Of a stretch of 64,000 nt of DNA, positions 41,701 to 51,899 are shown piece by piece. A program made the position numbers and the translations under genes. The notes beneath the pieces were generated by a model. The model was not told the DNA's origin. It did no database searches and saw only the letters and a list, made by a program, of their open reading frames with translations. The first letter of the stretch is position 1. Each line of letters opens with the position of its first letter. Source of the DNA: Fragum whitleyi (lineage: Eukaryota > Mollusca > Bivalvia > Cardiida > Cardiidae); contig OX411545.1 in assembly GCA_948146395.1 (NCBI GenBank), forward strand, positions 17,180,526 to 17,244,525, written 5' to 3'.

Positions 41701-43820
41701 GATTGGTAGCCTACTGTGGTACTGCTGAGCTAGTAAGGCTTGACTGATAAATGAGCCTGTGCGTAACATTTCCAACAATTTTAAAATTTCTTGAGGTACA
41801 AACATTGTGTAGTGTAGAAAGCCACATACAATAAATTTAAAGTTACCTGATGGTCTACATATAATTTGAGAATTTATCTATCTACTGAACGCATAGTGAA
41901 GACTCTGAGCAGACTGTGCGGATGCACAGACTGGTCAGAGTCTTTGTTTTGCGAATATATTTGAATTGGTGGAAATCTCACGCAGAGGCTCAAATAGTTA
42001 TCTTTCATTTATTTCAAATTTTCAGGATTTGAGAACTTATCTGTGATGGAGTACACTGCAAAGATTGGATACAATAACCAAACAAGTTTAAATTTGTTTG
42101 AGAAACTAGGTTTCTGTGAGGTAGGTATACTATATACAAAAAATATTATTTATAATAATACATGAGAAATAACTGTAGATTATCTCTTGATAAATCACTC
42201 CTATACCAGTGAAATTGCCTTAAAATTATACCATGCTTTCATCTATTTCACCCTATTTGGAAGGGTTTGACACTAACTACATTTTGCCACCAGCCTGAAG
42301 GACCTCTTAGCCCTAAATATTACAGGTCCTCTCTGATAACAACATGTTCTCACATGAAAACCATGTTTGACTTTAAGTAATTTAAGAGAAAATTTGCAAG
42401 GAAATCATTATTGGAAAAGAAGAAATTGCTTTTGACAAGCAAAAGAAATTTCTTCTTTTTCTACAATGTTTTCCATTTGATAATTCAAATTTTAGTATTG
42501 GAAAGGCAATTATTTTCAAAACGGATGGATTTAAAATGATAAGTACTGCCATTAACTACAGGCCTGAAGGACCTACAGCATGGTTAGATTACTAGTCCTC
42601 CCTAAAATCCACAGGTCTTGAGCCCGAGGACTGGTGTTAGTGTCAATTGGTGTTTGGCTTTATCTTAGAGGAGCCTAATAAATAATGATGAGCTTTAATA
42701 ATTTTTTTCATTTTTTTTTCTTTTTTTTTTTAGAGGGTGGTGGGGGTAGGGGTTAAGATTAATAGATCTTTTAGTTTTAGAACAACAAAAGCTGTATTTT
42801 CAATCATGACTTTGCCACTCATGAAAATAAAGCTGTTGTTGTTCGCTCAATGAAAGCTATATCAATGTTGCAATAGAACAACCATTATCCTCTATATTGG
42901 CAATATTATTGGTTGTGTATTGGCAATTTAACAGATTGTTCAATGTTTTCCTTTAATTCTATTGTCATTAAAATAGATCATATATGGAGACAGTTTTATC
43001 TTATTTTGTAAATTTGGTATTTCTTGATTAAGCATGCTATCTAATGGTTATATTTCCACCTACAAAGTAGAGAGCTGCCGTCATAGTGCAGTTGGTAGCA
43101 CGCAGACTGTCAATCTAGAGGTCCTGGTTCGATCCCTGACGGCGGCATTCACTCTTTCCGACAATTTGTCTCTCACCAATGGGTTGATAATCGTAGACCT
43201 ATGTGAGATAGCAGCTGGAGGCTAGGAAATAGTGTGGTGGTTGTACTGGTGAGAGAAATACCAGGAATCCATTGTTAGGTGCTCCAGCCGCCGCAATATA
43301 ACTGAAAAAATGTTGAAAGCGTCGTTAAACTCCATTCAATCAATCAAAACCACCCACAAAGTAGACAAGGCATATTAGTTTCCCCATGTCTAATGATTAT
43401 TTTTACTGAGTCGAGTGATTATTCTGTAAACAAATTGAGACATACTTGTTGATTAAAAAAGTTGCATGAAAATTGCTCTAAATTATTTTTGTTCCTAATG
43501 AGTTTCCATGAGAATGGAAGCAAGCATATTGATGGGTCAGCACAAACAGTTGTGACTGCCTATAAACATGTTTATAGGCAGTTTCAACTGTTTTGCGCTG
43601 AGCCATTGATATGTAGTATCAGAATTTGTTGAACTTAAATTTTTATCCTTATTTTACAAGAATCTTTTGATTGCAGGTTTCTAGAAGTGAATTTTTCCAA
43701 GAAGTTACATTAAGACTGGATTTATCTGATAGTATGAAGGATTCAATTTGTGCAGCCACCAAATCATACAAGACTGTTCCATATATAGATGACAGTAATC
43801 ACGAATTATGTGTACCATAA
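32687..43820 (+). CDS. NAT9: N-acetyltransferase 9, GNAT family, 7 exons (whole gene)
   Basis: NAT9 is a small GNAT-fold acetyltransferase conserved across animals; in flies it has been linked to alpha-tubulin acetylation and microtubule stability. Exons: 32687-32763, 36904-37013, 37639-37698, 38862-38942, 40035-40094, 42026-42120, 43677-43820. All introns are GT-AG and phases join into exactly 209 codons including TAA; human NAT9 has 207 residues. Landmarks: [13 protein letters not shown] (13-25), [20 protein letters not shown] (30-49), CTFIVLDKK (64-72), [11 protein letters not shown] (85-95), then [20 protein letters not shown], in which R114-G-R-G-I-G119 is the acetyl-CoA binding motif, and [11 protein letters not shown] near the end. 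AATAAA lies at 43828-43833. Introns carry a LINE, MITEs and SINE pieces; the exon 4 5' splice site is tandemly repeated. Confidence 0.96.
32796..33635 (+). pseudogene. LINE endonuclease C-terminal part
   Basis: The frame reads [15 protein letters not shown] near residues 41-55 and [13 protein letters not shown] near 116-128. These are the GDFN and SDH blocks of apurinic-type LINE endonucleases (exonuclease-endonuclease-phosphatase fold). Earlier catalytic blocks are absent, so the copy is 5'-truncated; the frame drifts out of register near 33560. Confidence 0.88.
33563..34936 (+). pseudogene. LINE reverse transcriptase part
   Basis: Reverse transcriptase of a jockey/CR1-type LINE. Visible blocks in order: [13 protein letters not shown] (about 93-105), [49 protein letters not shown] and the catalytic FADD in [10 protein letters not shown] (about 313-322). 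The frame starts within the preceding endonuclease frame, shifted by -1/+2. The coding text ends at KKDISL, after which the interrupting element begins; the nominal stop at 35104 is in that insert. Confidence 0.93.
34937..35342. mobile_element. ~406-bp palindrome-bearing element inserted in the LINE
   Basis: LINE coding text stops after KKDISL and resumes with [10 protein letters not shown] at 35343. The insert ends in a ~130-bp inverted repeat (35195-35336) whose arms contain GAACAACAAAAGCTATATTT and ATCTTACACTCAAACAAACG. Two TGACGTCA octamers lie in its left part. A second copy lies at 39836-40034 in the other orientation. No clear terminal inverted repeat or target duplication is seen. Confidence 0.75.
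35343..35738 (+). pseudogene. LINE ORF C-terminal tail
   Basis: Resumes the LINE frame after the insert with [20 protein letters not shown] and ends with [17 protein letters not shown], the usual post-RT tail of jockey/CR1 elements, then a stop at 35736-35738. Confidence 0.88.
36139..36170 (+). repeat. (ATTT)n microsatellite
   Basis: About eight ATTT units in NAT9 intron 1. Confidence 0.9.
36178..36302 (-). mobile_element. tRNA-derived SINE head, minus strand
   Basis: On the minus strand AGTGACTGCTTCTATAGCTC begins an A-box (TAGCTCAGCCTTTAGA) and GGAGTTTGAGTCACTG is a B-box-like block; the outer GTGACT and AGTCAC can pair. In NAT9 intron 1. Confidence 0.5.
36904..37013 (+). CDS. NAT9: NAT9 exon 2
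   Basis: 110 nt, acceptor TTATTTAG, donor GTACAG. Encodes [20 protein letters not shown] and [16 protein letters not shown], nearly identical in pattern to vertebrate NAT9. Confidence 0.96.
37310..37400 (+). repeat. pogo/Tigger-like end fragment
   Basis: ACAGTAGAATTTGTATTAGG followed by GGACCACTAATGGGACAACC resembles the CAGTAGAACCTC...GGGACCACC ends of small pogo-like elements. No second end found. Confidence 0.35.
37639..37698 (+). CDS. NAT9: NAT9 exon 3
   Basis: 60 nt, acceptor ATTTTCAG, donor GTATAT. Encodes [20 protein letters not shown] with split codons at both ends. A degenerate end of the ATGAGCCTGTGCGTGA TIR element runs into the acceptor tract. Confidence 0.95.
37995..38195 (+). 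mobile_element. SINE body fragment (tRNA-Asp-like family)
   Basis: Matches the body of the SINEs at 43077-43350 and 63706-63985: GGGTTGATAATC, TGGTAGGTGCTC, ATATAACTGAAAGATTG, TGTAAAACTGTATTCAAACA. The tRNA-like head is missing. A second tail piece is at 38278-38350. Confidence 0.65.
38862..38942 (+). CDS. NAT9: NAT9 exon 4
   Basis: 81 nt, acceptor ATTTCCAG, donor GTCAGG. Encodes [20 protein letters not shown] and EIEIMIA. Its last ~17-20 nt and the donor recur four more times in the following intron. Confidence 0.96.
38922..39425 (+). repeat. NAT9 exon-4 5' splice-site tandem array, 5 copies
   Basis: The end of exon 4 (about AGAGATTATGATTGCAG) and the next ~80 bp of intron recur. Exon/intron boundaries or their equivalents are at 38942, 39038, 39135, 39232 and about 39330, spacing 96-98. 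Copies 2-4 keep GT after the boundary; copy 5 has lost it. Common intron text includes GTCAGGGCCTGAGATTTATA. Confidence 0.88.
39836..40034 (-). mobile_element. Palindrome-bearing element abutting NAT9 exon 5
   Basis: Inverted copy of the right half of the element at 34937-35342: arms TATTTCATTGAGTGAACAAA / TATTGTTCACGAAATGAAAA, then ATTCTGTTTCTTTATTGCAA and GAAATTTCTAGGACGTATTT up to the splice acceptor. Confidence 0.8.
40035..40094 (+). CDS. NAT9: NAT9 exon 5 (acetyl-CoA motif)
   Basis: 60 nt, acceptor TTTTTCAG, donor GTAAGT. Encodes [20 protein letters not shown], the R-x-x-G-x-G motif A of GNAT enzymes. The 3' splice-site tract is supplied by a palindromic repeat (see findings). Confidence 0.96.
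40961..41150. mobile_element. hAT-like MITE
   Basis: Termini CCAGAGGTGTGGAAAT and GGAATTCCACACCCCTGG are inverted repeats. A related fragment at 40540-40630 ends TATTTCCACACCCCTGGA. The 8-bp target duplication expected for hAT is not clear. Confidence 0.6.
41440..41686. mobile_element. piggyBac-type MITE, family 2
   Basis: Starts (TG)AACCCTTATCATGCTGAAT and ends GGTTCAGCAATATAAGGGTTAA-like; left TTAA mutated to TGAA. Confidence 0.75.
41751..41994. mobile_element. TIR MITE, ATGAGCCTGTGCGTGA family
   Basis: ATGAGCCTGTGCGTAACATT at the left, GAAATCTCACGCAGAGGCTC at the right. Ends 31 bp before NAT9 exon 6. Confidence 0.8.
42026..42120 (+). CDS. NAT9: NAT9 exon 6
   Basis: 95 nt, acceptor ATTTTCAG, donor GTAGGT, ends in phase 0. 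Encodes [20 protein letters not shown] and [12 protein letters not shown], the GNAT motif B region. A complete TIR element ends 31 bp upstream. Confidence 0.96.
42405..42505. repeat. Partial family-1 piggyBac hairpin
   Basis: AGAAGAAATTGCTTTTGACA and AGAAATTTCTTCTTTTTCTA, without recognisable TTAA ends. Confidence 0.5.
42780..42870. repeat. Palindromic element (AGCTATATTTTC family), diverged copy
   Basis: Arms GAACAACAAAAGCTGTATTT and AAATAAAGCTGTTGTTGTTC. In NAT9 intron 6. Confidence 0.6.
43077..43350 (+). mobile_element. tRNA-Asp-like SINE in NAT9 intron 6
   Basis: The head starts GCCGTCATAGTGCAGTTGG; outer GCCGTCA pairs perfectly with TGACGGC. The anticodon position reads GTC but the T-stem is shortened, so it is a SINE head. 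Body ends TCGTTAAACTCC and (AATC)n-like CAATCAATC. Confidence 0.8.
43528..43613. repeat. Short palindrome, TGCCTATA family, best copy
   Basis: Arms run from ATATTGATGGGTCAGC to GCTGAGCCATTGATAT around ACTGCCTATAAACATGTTTA and TAGGCAGT; nearly perfect over 85 bp, 63 bp before NAT9 exon 7. Confidence 0.8.
43677..43820 (+). CDS. NAT9: NAT9 exon 7 (last)
   Basis: 144 nt from acceptor GATTGCAG to TAA. Encodes [20 protein letters not shown] and a 27-residue tail. FQEVTLRL is diagnostic for NAT9. AATAAA follows eight bases after the stop. Confidence 0.95.
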   Translation, partial: VSRSEFFQEVTLRLDLSDSMKDSICAATKSYKTVPYIDDSNHELCVP

Positions 43821-44137
43821 AAATTCTAATAAATCCTGGAGGATTTACATATAATATCACCTTCATAAAGGAGAGGCTAAAAGCTAGAAAAAACCAGAAA
43901 GGTTGACCTGCAATATTGGAAAATACAAATACATAGTCTAGGCCAGCCTTTCAAGATAGAGGTTGTTCTACTTCGTCTTTATGAATTGTTCACTTTTCAT
44001 CCTGTTCAAAAGATTGTGCCGTATATATATATTGATATTGAGAATCATTATTGATGTTTACCGTAGATATTCTACTAAACCCCTAGGGATTTATTAAACA
44101 TTTATATGAGTATTATGACATATATTGTGGGACTGAA

Positions 44138-44425
44138 ATAACCTTGTTGAATATTTTTGATATTACATGGGTGTTATTACACTAGTGGAATAACCATGCA
44201 AATAAGTGAAAGTGTATAGCAATGTTATATTTTCGTTGTGAAAGTGACGTCATAATGCATTTGCTGATGTCATTTTTCAAACGGGGTTACAAGTTTCACG
44301 GAATCAATAAATTTCTTGGATTTCATCGATTTATCACAAAAATTTAGATCGTATAATAAAAAGAACATCAAATCTAGACTCATGGAATATCAAATTTATT
44401 AAACTTGTCATCTTAAATAGATAAA
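44138..44425 (+). repeat. Dispersed repeat, GAATATTTTTGATATTAC family
   Basis: Third and longest copy, just downstream of NAT9; contains GTGACGTCATAATGCATTTG. Confidence 0.65.
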
Positions 44426-46014
44426 AACTTGGCAAAGCCTCATTTTTATCTGTTTATAAAGGACTCATTTTATGAATTGAGTATTCAATGACCACTCGTT
44501 CGTTATTCTCTAAATCACTTTCTTTAAAGAACAAGGCAGGCGTTGAAAAGAGTCTCTATTGCAAATAAATCGGAGATTGATCTATAATTTTTGAAAAAAT
44601 CTCCTGTGTTCAAGACGAAAAATGTTGCAAAATTCTCAATAAATGGTAACTTTGCAAGTGTATTCACTCTTTCTAAAGCACCTATGGAAAAAGTAAAAAG
44701 GCCCTCCACTTTCAAAAGGAAAAAAATTGTAGACTCTAACTACTGGGCTAGTTGGAGTTGTTGTCAGTTCTGGTCTAGAAGTGTTTGTAGTTGAAGTAGT
44801 TGTAGGACTGGGCAAAGGGTTTCAAGGGTGACAAATTATGACATCAGTCACATAATTTTGCTTGTGTATTTTCCTTTTCTTTGTTCTTAGAGGATGTCGT
44901 GAAAAAAACTCATCTGGTATCTAAAACCTTCAGTATAACATGTGTTTGAGTGTGATATTATTGATGTTTATCAATTATCTCGATACAGTTTTTGAAGCAG
45001 TTAACCTTACAGAGAGATAGGAATGGCAACAGTTCAAATGGCAATAGTTCAAATAGCCATTATAAACATTTGTGTCAAAGTGTTTAGAGCTTCAAATCTG
45101 TTGCTAGTCATATTGTATACAATACACCTGTAGAGAAAAAATATTTTCTGTTACCAGATGACCTAAATGTAACAATAACTTATGTACTGCATTCAATGTG
45201 CTAAGTTACTTTGTCACATACCTTGATCAAAATGGTGACTATCCAACAGCTTTGCTTAAAAACATAGGTTTTTGCTCCTGGTTTTGTAGTTTGACCTTTA
45301 ACCTTGGCCATATCTTAGTTTTATTGAAAATTATCATAAAATATGTTACAGGGAATGTGTTTAAGAGTCAGCTTGTCGGTTTTGTCAGTTGCGTTTTCAT
45401 GTACACATGATTCCTCAGAAACAAATATACAGATTTCATTAAGATTTTACAGATGGGATCAGTGTTACGTAGAGATGAGCTTGTTCTATTTTGGTTATGT
45501 TCTATTGACTTTTGACACAATTATGGCCCTTTGATTGATGAAAATGTCAGTTTTAGATGTTAATGATAAGGATTGACAAGCACTTTTTGGGTTATTAGTT
45601 TGCTTTGCAACAAATCTAGTGTGCTAGCACAAAGCATGTGATTTCTATGTTTGCAAATCATACAATCAAGAGCGATAACTTGAAATGTACTATCCACTTT
45701 TACTTGCAGGCACCTGCAGACTGCTTGGCATCTGCCTGTGAAACTTTTGTTTTATTGCATATTTGATTAATAAGTACTAATTATTTTGAATTTAACAAAG
45801 TATATATTTTTGATGCAAAAGAGAAATTAATAAAATTAAAATTATAGAAATCTGTTTTCTTATCAGAAACTTCCCTTAAAAAAATGGAATAAAAATTTTC
45901 AAGAAAACAGAGAAATTATGTGATACTACCTACATCAAGTGCTCTTCCTTTCTATCATGTTTGATTAACAATGGATTGCAAATGTTTTTACACTCTAGGA
46001 ATTGTTTTCTTCAA
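44426..46014. other. Intergenic, no recognised feature
   Basis: Overlapping frames on both strands at 44524-44794 are about 65 codons long without known motifs. Confidence 0.35.
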
Positions 46015-46158
46015 TTAAGAGATGAAATATTTGTTGATTTTATGGACATATGAAACTAAAAACCTTTTCATACTATAACAATACACAAAGTGTATCCATA
46101 CATGTGTCTGATTAGGTTATTAGTTTCATACCTCCATTAAATCAACAAATTTTCTCTT
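46015..46158. mobile_element. Palindromic MITE, 144 bp
   Basis: Arms AATATTTGTTGATTTTATGG and CCATTAAATCAACAAATTTT; inner GAAACTAAAAACC and GGTTATTAGTTTC. Confidence 0.75.
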
Positions 46159-46342
46159 CAAATCGTAAAATTTAATATTATGAAGCAAAGATGAAAGATT
46201 CATCAATAATAAAATCAATTTCTTATGGGACTTTTTTTTGTGGAAGCTTACAAGACAGCTGCATAAAAAAAATTTCATAGAGAAATAAAGCCAATTTTTT
46301 AGCTAATCAGAATGCTAAAAAATTAGTGGGATCATATGAAAT

Positions 46343-46568
46343 TTAACCCTCTTCTGTTTTACAAAATTTTGGACCTGTCCAAATTCAAAGATTTTGCAGA
46401 CGAAAATTAAAAGTGGATTTAATTTGAAAAATTACCATTCAGTAGGGTAGAAAATAGTGTGGAAAAAGAAGAAATTGTTAGAAGCAATTTCTTTTTTTTT
46501 CACAATGATTTCTCAATCATAAAATCACAGGCACGTAAAAAGGCAGGGATTAAACAGCAAAGGGTTAA
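46343..46568 (-). mobile_element. piggyBac-type MITE, family 1
   Basis: TTAACCCTCTTCTGTTTTAC at the left, AACAGCAAAGGGTTAA at the right, TTAA on both sides. Confidence 0.8.
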
Positions 46569-46766
46569 TAATATCAAAATAACCCCTTTAATGACACTTA
46601 TATTATATCCCTGCTGTAGATAAAGCTTTTGCAGACGGTAAAGACCAAGATCAGCCTGCAAAGACGTTCAGTCTGATCTAAGCCTAAATTGCCTTCTTTC
46701 TACTTAATGATTGTGTGAAAACATGAGCCAGACTGGTTAAAATGTACCAAAAATTTGAAATCTGTT

Positions 46767-46997
46767 TTAACCCTTTGCTGTTTAATCCCTGCTCTTTACG
46801 TGCCTGTTATTTTATGATTGAGAAAACATGGTGAAAAAATGAAAAAATTGCTTCTGACAAGCAATTTCTTCTTTTTCCACACTATTTTCTACCCAACAGA
46901 ATGGTTATTTTTCAAATTAAATCCACTTATAAATTTTCGTCTGCAAAACCTTTGAATTTGGACCGGTCCAAAATTGTGTAAAACAGGAAAGGGTTAC
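46767..46997 (+). mobile_element. piggyBac-type MITE, family 1
   Basis: TTAACCCTTTGCTGTTTAAT at the left and AAACAGGAAAGGGTTAC at the right; opposite orientation to its neighbour at 46343-46568. Confidence 0.82.
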
Positions 46998-47686
46998 GGA
47001 AAAATTAGTACAGCAGGATAAGTTTTTTTGTTGTTTTTTTAAAGCACACCATGCTCATAATGAGCTTTTGTTTTGATTAAATGACTGTTATCCACCGTGC
47101 AGGGTCAACCATTTAGAATGTATGTACTCTTGAGGTCCAAATTTTCATTAAACATGGTCAGAGTTTTGTCAGGCCCCCTTCCTATGAACGAGAAATAATA
47201 AAAAATCAAGAAAACAACATTAAGCTTAATTTTGATAAAGTTCAAGTATCGTAGATGGACAATAAAAATCGTAAATATAGCTTAAATAGTGTTGTAGTTT
47301 CAAGATTTCGATCGTCCATCGACGAAATATGCTTTCTATTGACAGTATTTTCAAAATTTTCATCATAAACAATGCATGGATTTCAATGCATAGTCTTCTT
47401 CAGAATGGTAAAAAGTAAAACGTCATCTTAAAAATTTATTTGGCAATCAAATTAAACGTTATATAAAAGTCAAATTTGAGTAATATGGCTTTTAAAAAAA
47501 AAATGTAGTAACTTTGGACGACATCTTAGGTCGAAGAGATGCTATGATTGGTTGTTGATTGTTCGTGCGTGCATGTTATTTCAAATGGGATATGTAAATA
47601 AACTCCTTTTGATCGTCGGTTTTATACTAGTAATTGTTTTCACCTATCCTGCGTTCAGGATACAAAAACGCTCTCTGTGAACAGTT

Positions 47687-47915
47687 TTATCACTTTCCTG
47701 TTTTACAAAATTTTGGACCTGTCCAAATTCAAAGGTTTTGCAGACGAAAATTTAAAGTGGATTTAATTTGAAAAATAACCATTCAGTAGGGAAGAAAATA
47801 GTGTGGAAAAAGAAGAAATTGCTTGTCAGAAGCAATTTCTTCTTTTTTTACAATATTTTCTCAATCATAAAATCACAGGCACGTAAAAAGCAGGGATTAA
47901 ACAGCAAAGGGTTAA
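47687..47915 (-). mobile_element. piggyBac-type MITE, family 1
   Basis: Starts TTATCACTTTCCTGTTTTAC (diverged) and ends AACAGCAAAGGGTTAA. Confidence 0.75.
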
Positions 47916-48534
47916 TTAAAAGTGAGCAGTCTATCTTGAACGCACCCGCAATCGCTTTCCAAAAATTACCAATTTCAAGGCAATATAAGTGGCTTGATTC
48001 AAAGCTTAATCCGACCAAAGCTACCAGAAAACATTTTTACACGTATATTTATAAAATGAAGAAAAATATTGTTAAGTCATAAATTCCGTCCTATAGATGA
48101 TAAAATGTCCAAACAAAACGAAAATCGCGAGATCTATGCTAGTGACCTCTTGACGTTGCTGGCTTATCATCGGAAGCGCCAAAAGCAAGCACGCAGCTCA
48201 GGACAGGAAAGCGCTTGCTTACGCTTGCACGTGTTTTGCTCTTCTGAACCCAAGGCTGGCGTAGACTATTTGATTTAATTTTATTTAAATAGCTTGAGTT
48301 AAAAGCTACAGTCACATACCAACCAACGACGCTGACACGTCTGCGTTATCTTGCTTTTTTCTCCCCTTTTCACCGGTCGATAAATCACACAAACTAGTTT
48401 CGGATAAACGTTGGCGTTGCAGTGTCATATTAATGTATTTTGCATCTACGTTAAAGATTTTTTCTTTAGGTATCGTTATAGGAAAATAATTTGTGACCCG
48501 TTTAGCGAAAAGTGATCATCTGGGTACTGCGTGA
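47916..48534. other. Intergenic sequence with a short open stretch
   Basis: 47916-48080 and 48081-48276 are open on the plus strand with somewhat less AT-rich content. No motif or homologue is recognised; exon status cannot be decided. Confidence 0.3.
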
Positions 48535-48730
48535 AGTGACATCTGAAACGTTCGTGAGGTGCAAACATTGAATATCGTTTACAGCCACATACTGTAAATG
48601 TAAAGTTACCTGATGGTCTACAGATACTTTGAGACCTTGTCTATCTACTAAACGCATTGGCCAGACTCTGGTCAGATTCTTTGCTTTGCGCATATTTGAA
48701 ATTGTTGGAAATCTCACACATGGGCGAATG
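48535..48730. mobile_element. Truncated TIR MITE joined to another MITE end
   Basis: Right end GAAATTGTTGGAAATCTCAC of the ATGAGCCTG family; its left end is replaced by 48484-48534, which resembles the left end of the GGCCATCTGGG family. Confidence 0.55.
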
Positions 48731-48790
48731 GTTATTGCCAAAGCTTTTGGAAACTAATAATTGACCATAACTGAAAGAATTCTGATTTTT

Positions 48791-50482
48791 AGCTCACCTG
48801 AGCACGAAGTGCTCAACGTGAGCTATTGTGATGGGCTGCTGTCCGTCGTCCGTCGTCCGTCGTCAAACTTTACCTTGTGTGCACTCTAGGGGCCACATTT
48901 TTGGCCCAAATGTCTTGAAACTTGGTCAGAATGTGTGTCTCCATCAAATCTTGGTCAAGATCGAAATTGGGTCAAGTGGGGTCAAAAATGGGGTCAAGGG
49001 GTCAAATTTTAGGAAAAACCTTGTGTGCACTCTAGGGGCCACATTTTTGGCCCAAATGTCTTGAAACTTGGTCAGAATGTTTGTCACCATTCAATCTCGG
49101 TCAAGTTCGAAATTGGGTCAAAAATGGGGTCAAGGGGTCAAATTTTAGAAAAACCTTGTGTGCACTCTAGAGGCCACATTCTTGGCCCAAATGTCTTGAA
49201 ACTTGGTCAGAATGTTTGTCTCCATCAAATTTGGGTCAAGTTTGAAATTGGGTCAAGTGGGGTCAAAAATGGGGTCAAGGGGTCAAATTTTAGAAAAACC
49301 TTGTGTGCACTCTATAGGCCACATTCTTGGCCCTAATGTCTTGAAACTTGGTCAGGATGTTTGTCTTCATTAAATCTCAGTCAAGTTCAAAATTGGGTCA
49401 AGTGGGGTCAAAAATGGGGTCAGGGTGTCAAATTTTAGAAAAACCTTATGTGCACTCTCTGGGCCACATTTTTGGCCCAAATGTCTTGAAACTTGGTCAG
49501 AATGTTTGTCTCCACCAAATCTCGGTCAAGCTCGAAATTGGGTCAAATGGGGTCAAAATGGGGTCAAGGGGTCAAATTTTTAAAAAACCTTGTGTGCACT
49601 CTCGGGGCCACATTTTTGGCCCAAATGTCTTGAAACTTGGTCAGAATGTTTCTCTCCATTAAATCTGGGTCAAGTTCGAAATTGGGTCAAGTGGGGTAAA
49701 AAATGGGGTCAAGGGGTCAAATTTTAGAAAAACCTTGTGTGCACTCTAGAGGCCACATTTTTGGCCCAAATGTCTTGAAACCTGGTCAGAATGTTCCTCT
49801 CCATCAAATTTCAGTCACGTTCCAAATTGGGTCAAGAAGGTCAAAAATGGGGTCAAGGGGTCAAATTTTAGAAAAACCTTGTGTGCACTCTAGAGACCAC
49901 ATTTTGGGCCCAAAATGTCTTGAAACTTGATCAGAATATTTGTCTCAATCAAATCTCGGTCAAGTTCAAAATTCGGTCAAGTTGGGTCAAAAATTAGGTC
50001 AAGGGGTCAAATTTTCAAAAAAACCTTGTGTGCACTCTAGAGGCCACATTTTTGGCCCAAATGTCTTGAAACTTGGTCAGAATGTTTGTCTCCATCAAAT
50101 CTCGGTCAATTTAGAAATTGGGTCAAGTGGGGTCAAAAATGGGGTCAAAGGGGGGCAAATTTTAGAAAAACCTTGTATGCGCTTTAGAGGCCACATTTTT
50201 GGCCCAAATGTCTTGAAACTTGGTCAGAATGTTTGTCTCCATCAAATCTCGGTCTATATCAAAATTGGGTCAAGTCTGATCAAAATTGGGTCAAGGGGTC
50301 AAATTCTAGAAAAACCATGTGTGCACTCTAGGGGCAGTAGATTTGACTCAAATGTATGTCGTCTTGATATCTTTGACTTTTGTTAAGCCAGTAATGAATC
50401 TCAAATAAGTAGTGTTGGCACTTTGCTTCCTTTGTAAACTATTCCCCAGGTGAGCGCTTAAGGGCCAATGGTCCTCTTGTTT
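48791..50482 (-). mobile_element. Tandem-core element, 11 units of ~145 bp
   Basis: Read on the minus strand it starts CAAACAAGAGGACCATTGGCC and ends at the GAGCACTTCGTGCTC hairpin (48800-48815) after a GACGACGGACGACGGACG tract. CCTTGTGTGCACTCT recurs at 48872, 49019, 49155, 49299, 49443, 49588, 49733, 49877, 50022, 50169 and 50313. Units hold TTTTGGCCCAAATGTCTTGA and GGGTCAAGTGGGGTCAAAAA. Open frames here are repeat artefacts. Confidence 0.8.
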
Positions 50483-50873
50483 GTATCTCGTATGATAATT
50501 ATTCATATACGATGACAGATCTTGTGTAGAAGAATGGGCGGGGAGATTACCGTTTCTATGTCGGATTCGGAAAAATTGTGGCTGGACTGACCAATGTGCC
50601 ATGATATTTTGGAGATCCATGTATACTACAAATTTGGATATCTAAAACTCAAATGATCGGACACATAGCACTGGCGATGGGTTACCGACAACTGTTTGTG
50701 CTAAGATTGACCATACATCGTAGATTCACTCTTACCATTTCAATCAACACAATCAAAGTAGATAGACCCGAAGCAATTTTAGATGAAAATAATATATTTT
50801 TAACATAGATTTTATAGAAATTCGAGGGAGATAATACATACAATATCGATAAGCAAAATGCTCCTCATAATAA

Positions 50874-51565
50874 CAAGATGTGTTTGTGAAACAATAGTGC
50901 CTCCGCCACTACAATGCCGTAGTTTAATACAATACGGCAATCTACAGCAAACTTTATTTAATTCTGTAATGGGTGATAATACTTAATTCAATGTGCAAAC
51001 CCTAATCCATTTCTGAAATCGGTGGCAATACCCAATTCAATGTACAGCCTAAAACTTCCACCTATTTGACCTCGAAAAAGATGTCCTTGACCGATGACTT
51101 TGAACTCGGTACCAACACCAGTTATCGATGTGAGGGCATAAAAATAATGTATAATTGACAAGTACAGGGGGAATAATTCATCAGCTGATATCAGTAGGGT
51201 CCTCAACATTTAGGATAGGACACTCTTGTAGGTCATGGGCGACGATTGCATAGAGTTTCATGATTCTACTTTTATTGGTTTTTGAGTTTGAGTCCGGAAA
51301 TGGTTTGTGGACAAAGTTCAATATTGGCCTTGACCTTTGTGGCCCAAAAACAATAGGGCACTTCCGCGGGCCAAAGGTCAGTTTGTTCTTGAGTCCGAAA
51401 CAAAACGTCTACAGATGGATGTCCGGATGGATTGACACATGGTGAAATTTACATACCTCCACTAATTTGTTGGTATATAAAGGGGTATGACTATCCAACA
51501 CCTACAGCAAAGTGGAGAAGTCTTTATAGGTAGTAGAGCGCCTCATGCCCCTATTGGCCTCTTGT
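50874..51565 (+). mobile_element. Composite of tandem-core element pieces
   Basis: Starts AACAAGATGTGTTTGTGAAAC; 51245-51400 matches the ~125-bp unit at 9923-10345 (GGCCTTGACCTTTGTGGCCC); ends near CCCCTATTGGCCTCTTGTTT, an inverted AACAAGAGGCC start. Confidence 0.45.
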
Positions 51566-51899
51566 TTCAAAGTAAAATGGGATGAGCCCGGGCAAAGCCT
51601 TATTTCGCCCCAAGGACCTGATATGAACAAACTTATGGTCCACTAGATGATGAAAGATACCCAATATAAAACCTGTCTTCCTTCTGGTTTTATAGAAGAT
51701 TTTTAAAGATTTTCATATCCCCCCCCTTTTTTTGTTGCCGTCATAATCGAAATTGAGGGTGAATTTCAATTAAAAGAACAAATTTGATAAACCTTAACCC
51801 GATGGACATATCAGCCAAGATTATCAAAATTGTCCTGTCCTTTTCGCATTTTCCTCCAAATGAAAACAAAAAAACCCAACAACAACAACAACAAAACTC

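Noticed and set aside
43077..43148. Functional tRNA-Asp gene
   Set aside because: The acceptor stem is perfect but the T-stem is too short and the anticodon stem is mismatched; the body and tail are those of a SINE.
44524..44794. Pair of ~65-codon ORFs on opposite strands
   Set aside because: Short, overlapping, no domain or splice evidence.
47768..48278. Lysine-rich ORFs
   Set aside because: The first half lies within a piggyBac-type MITE; the remainder shows no motif and cannot be supported as a gene.
48828..50386. Several 75-148-codon open frames
   Set aside because: They are frames through the ~145-bp tandem core and repeat the same text; no protein motif.
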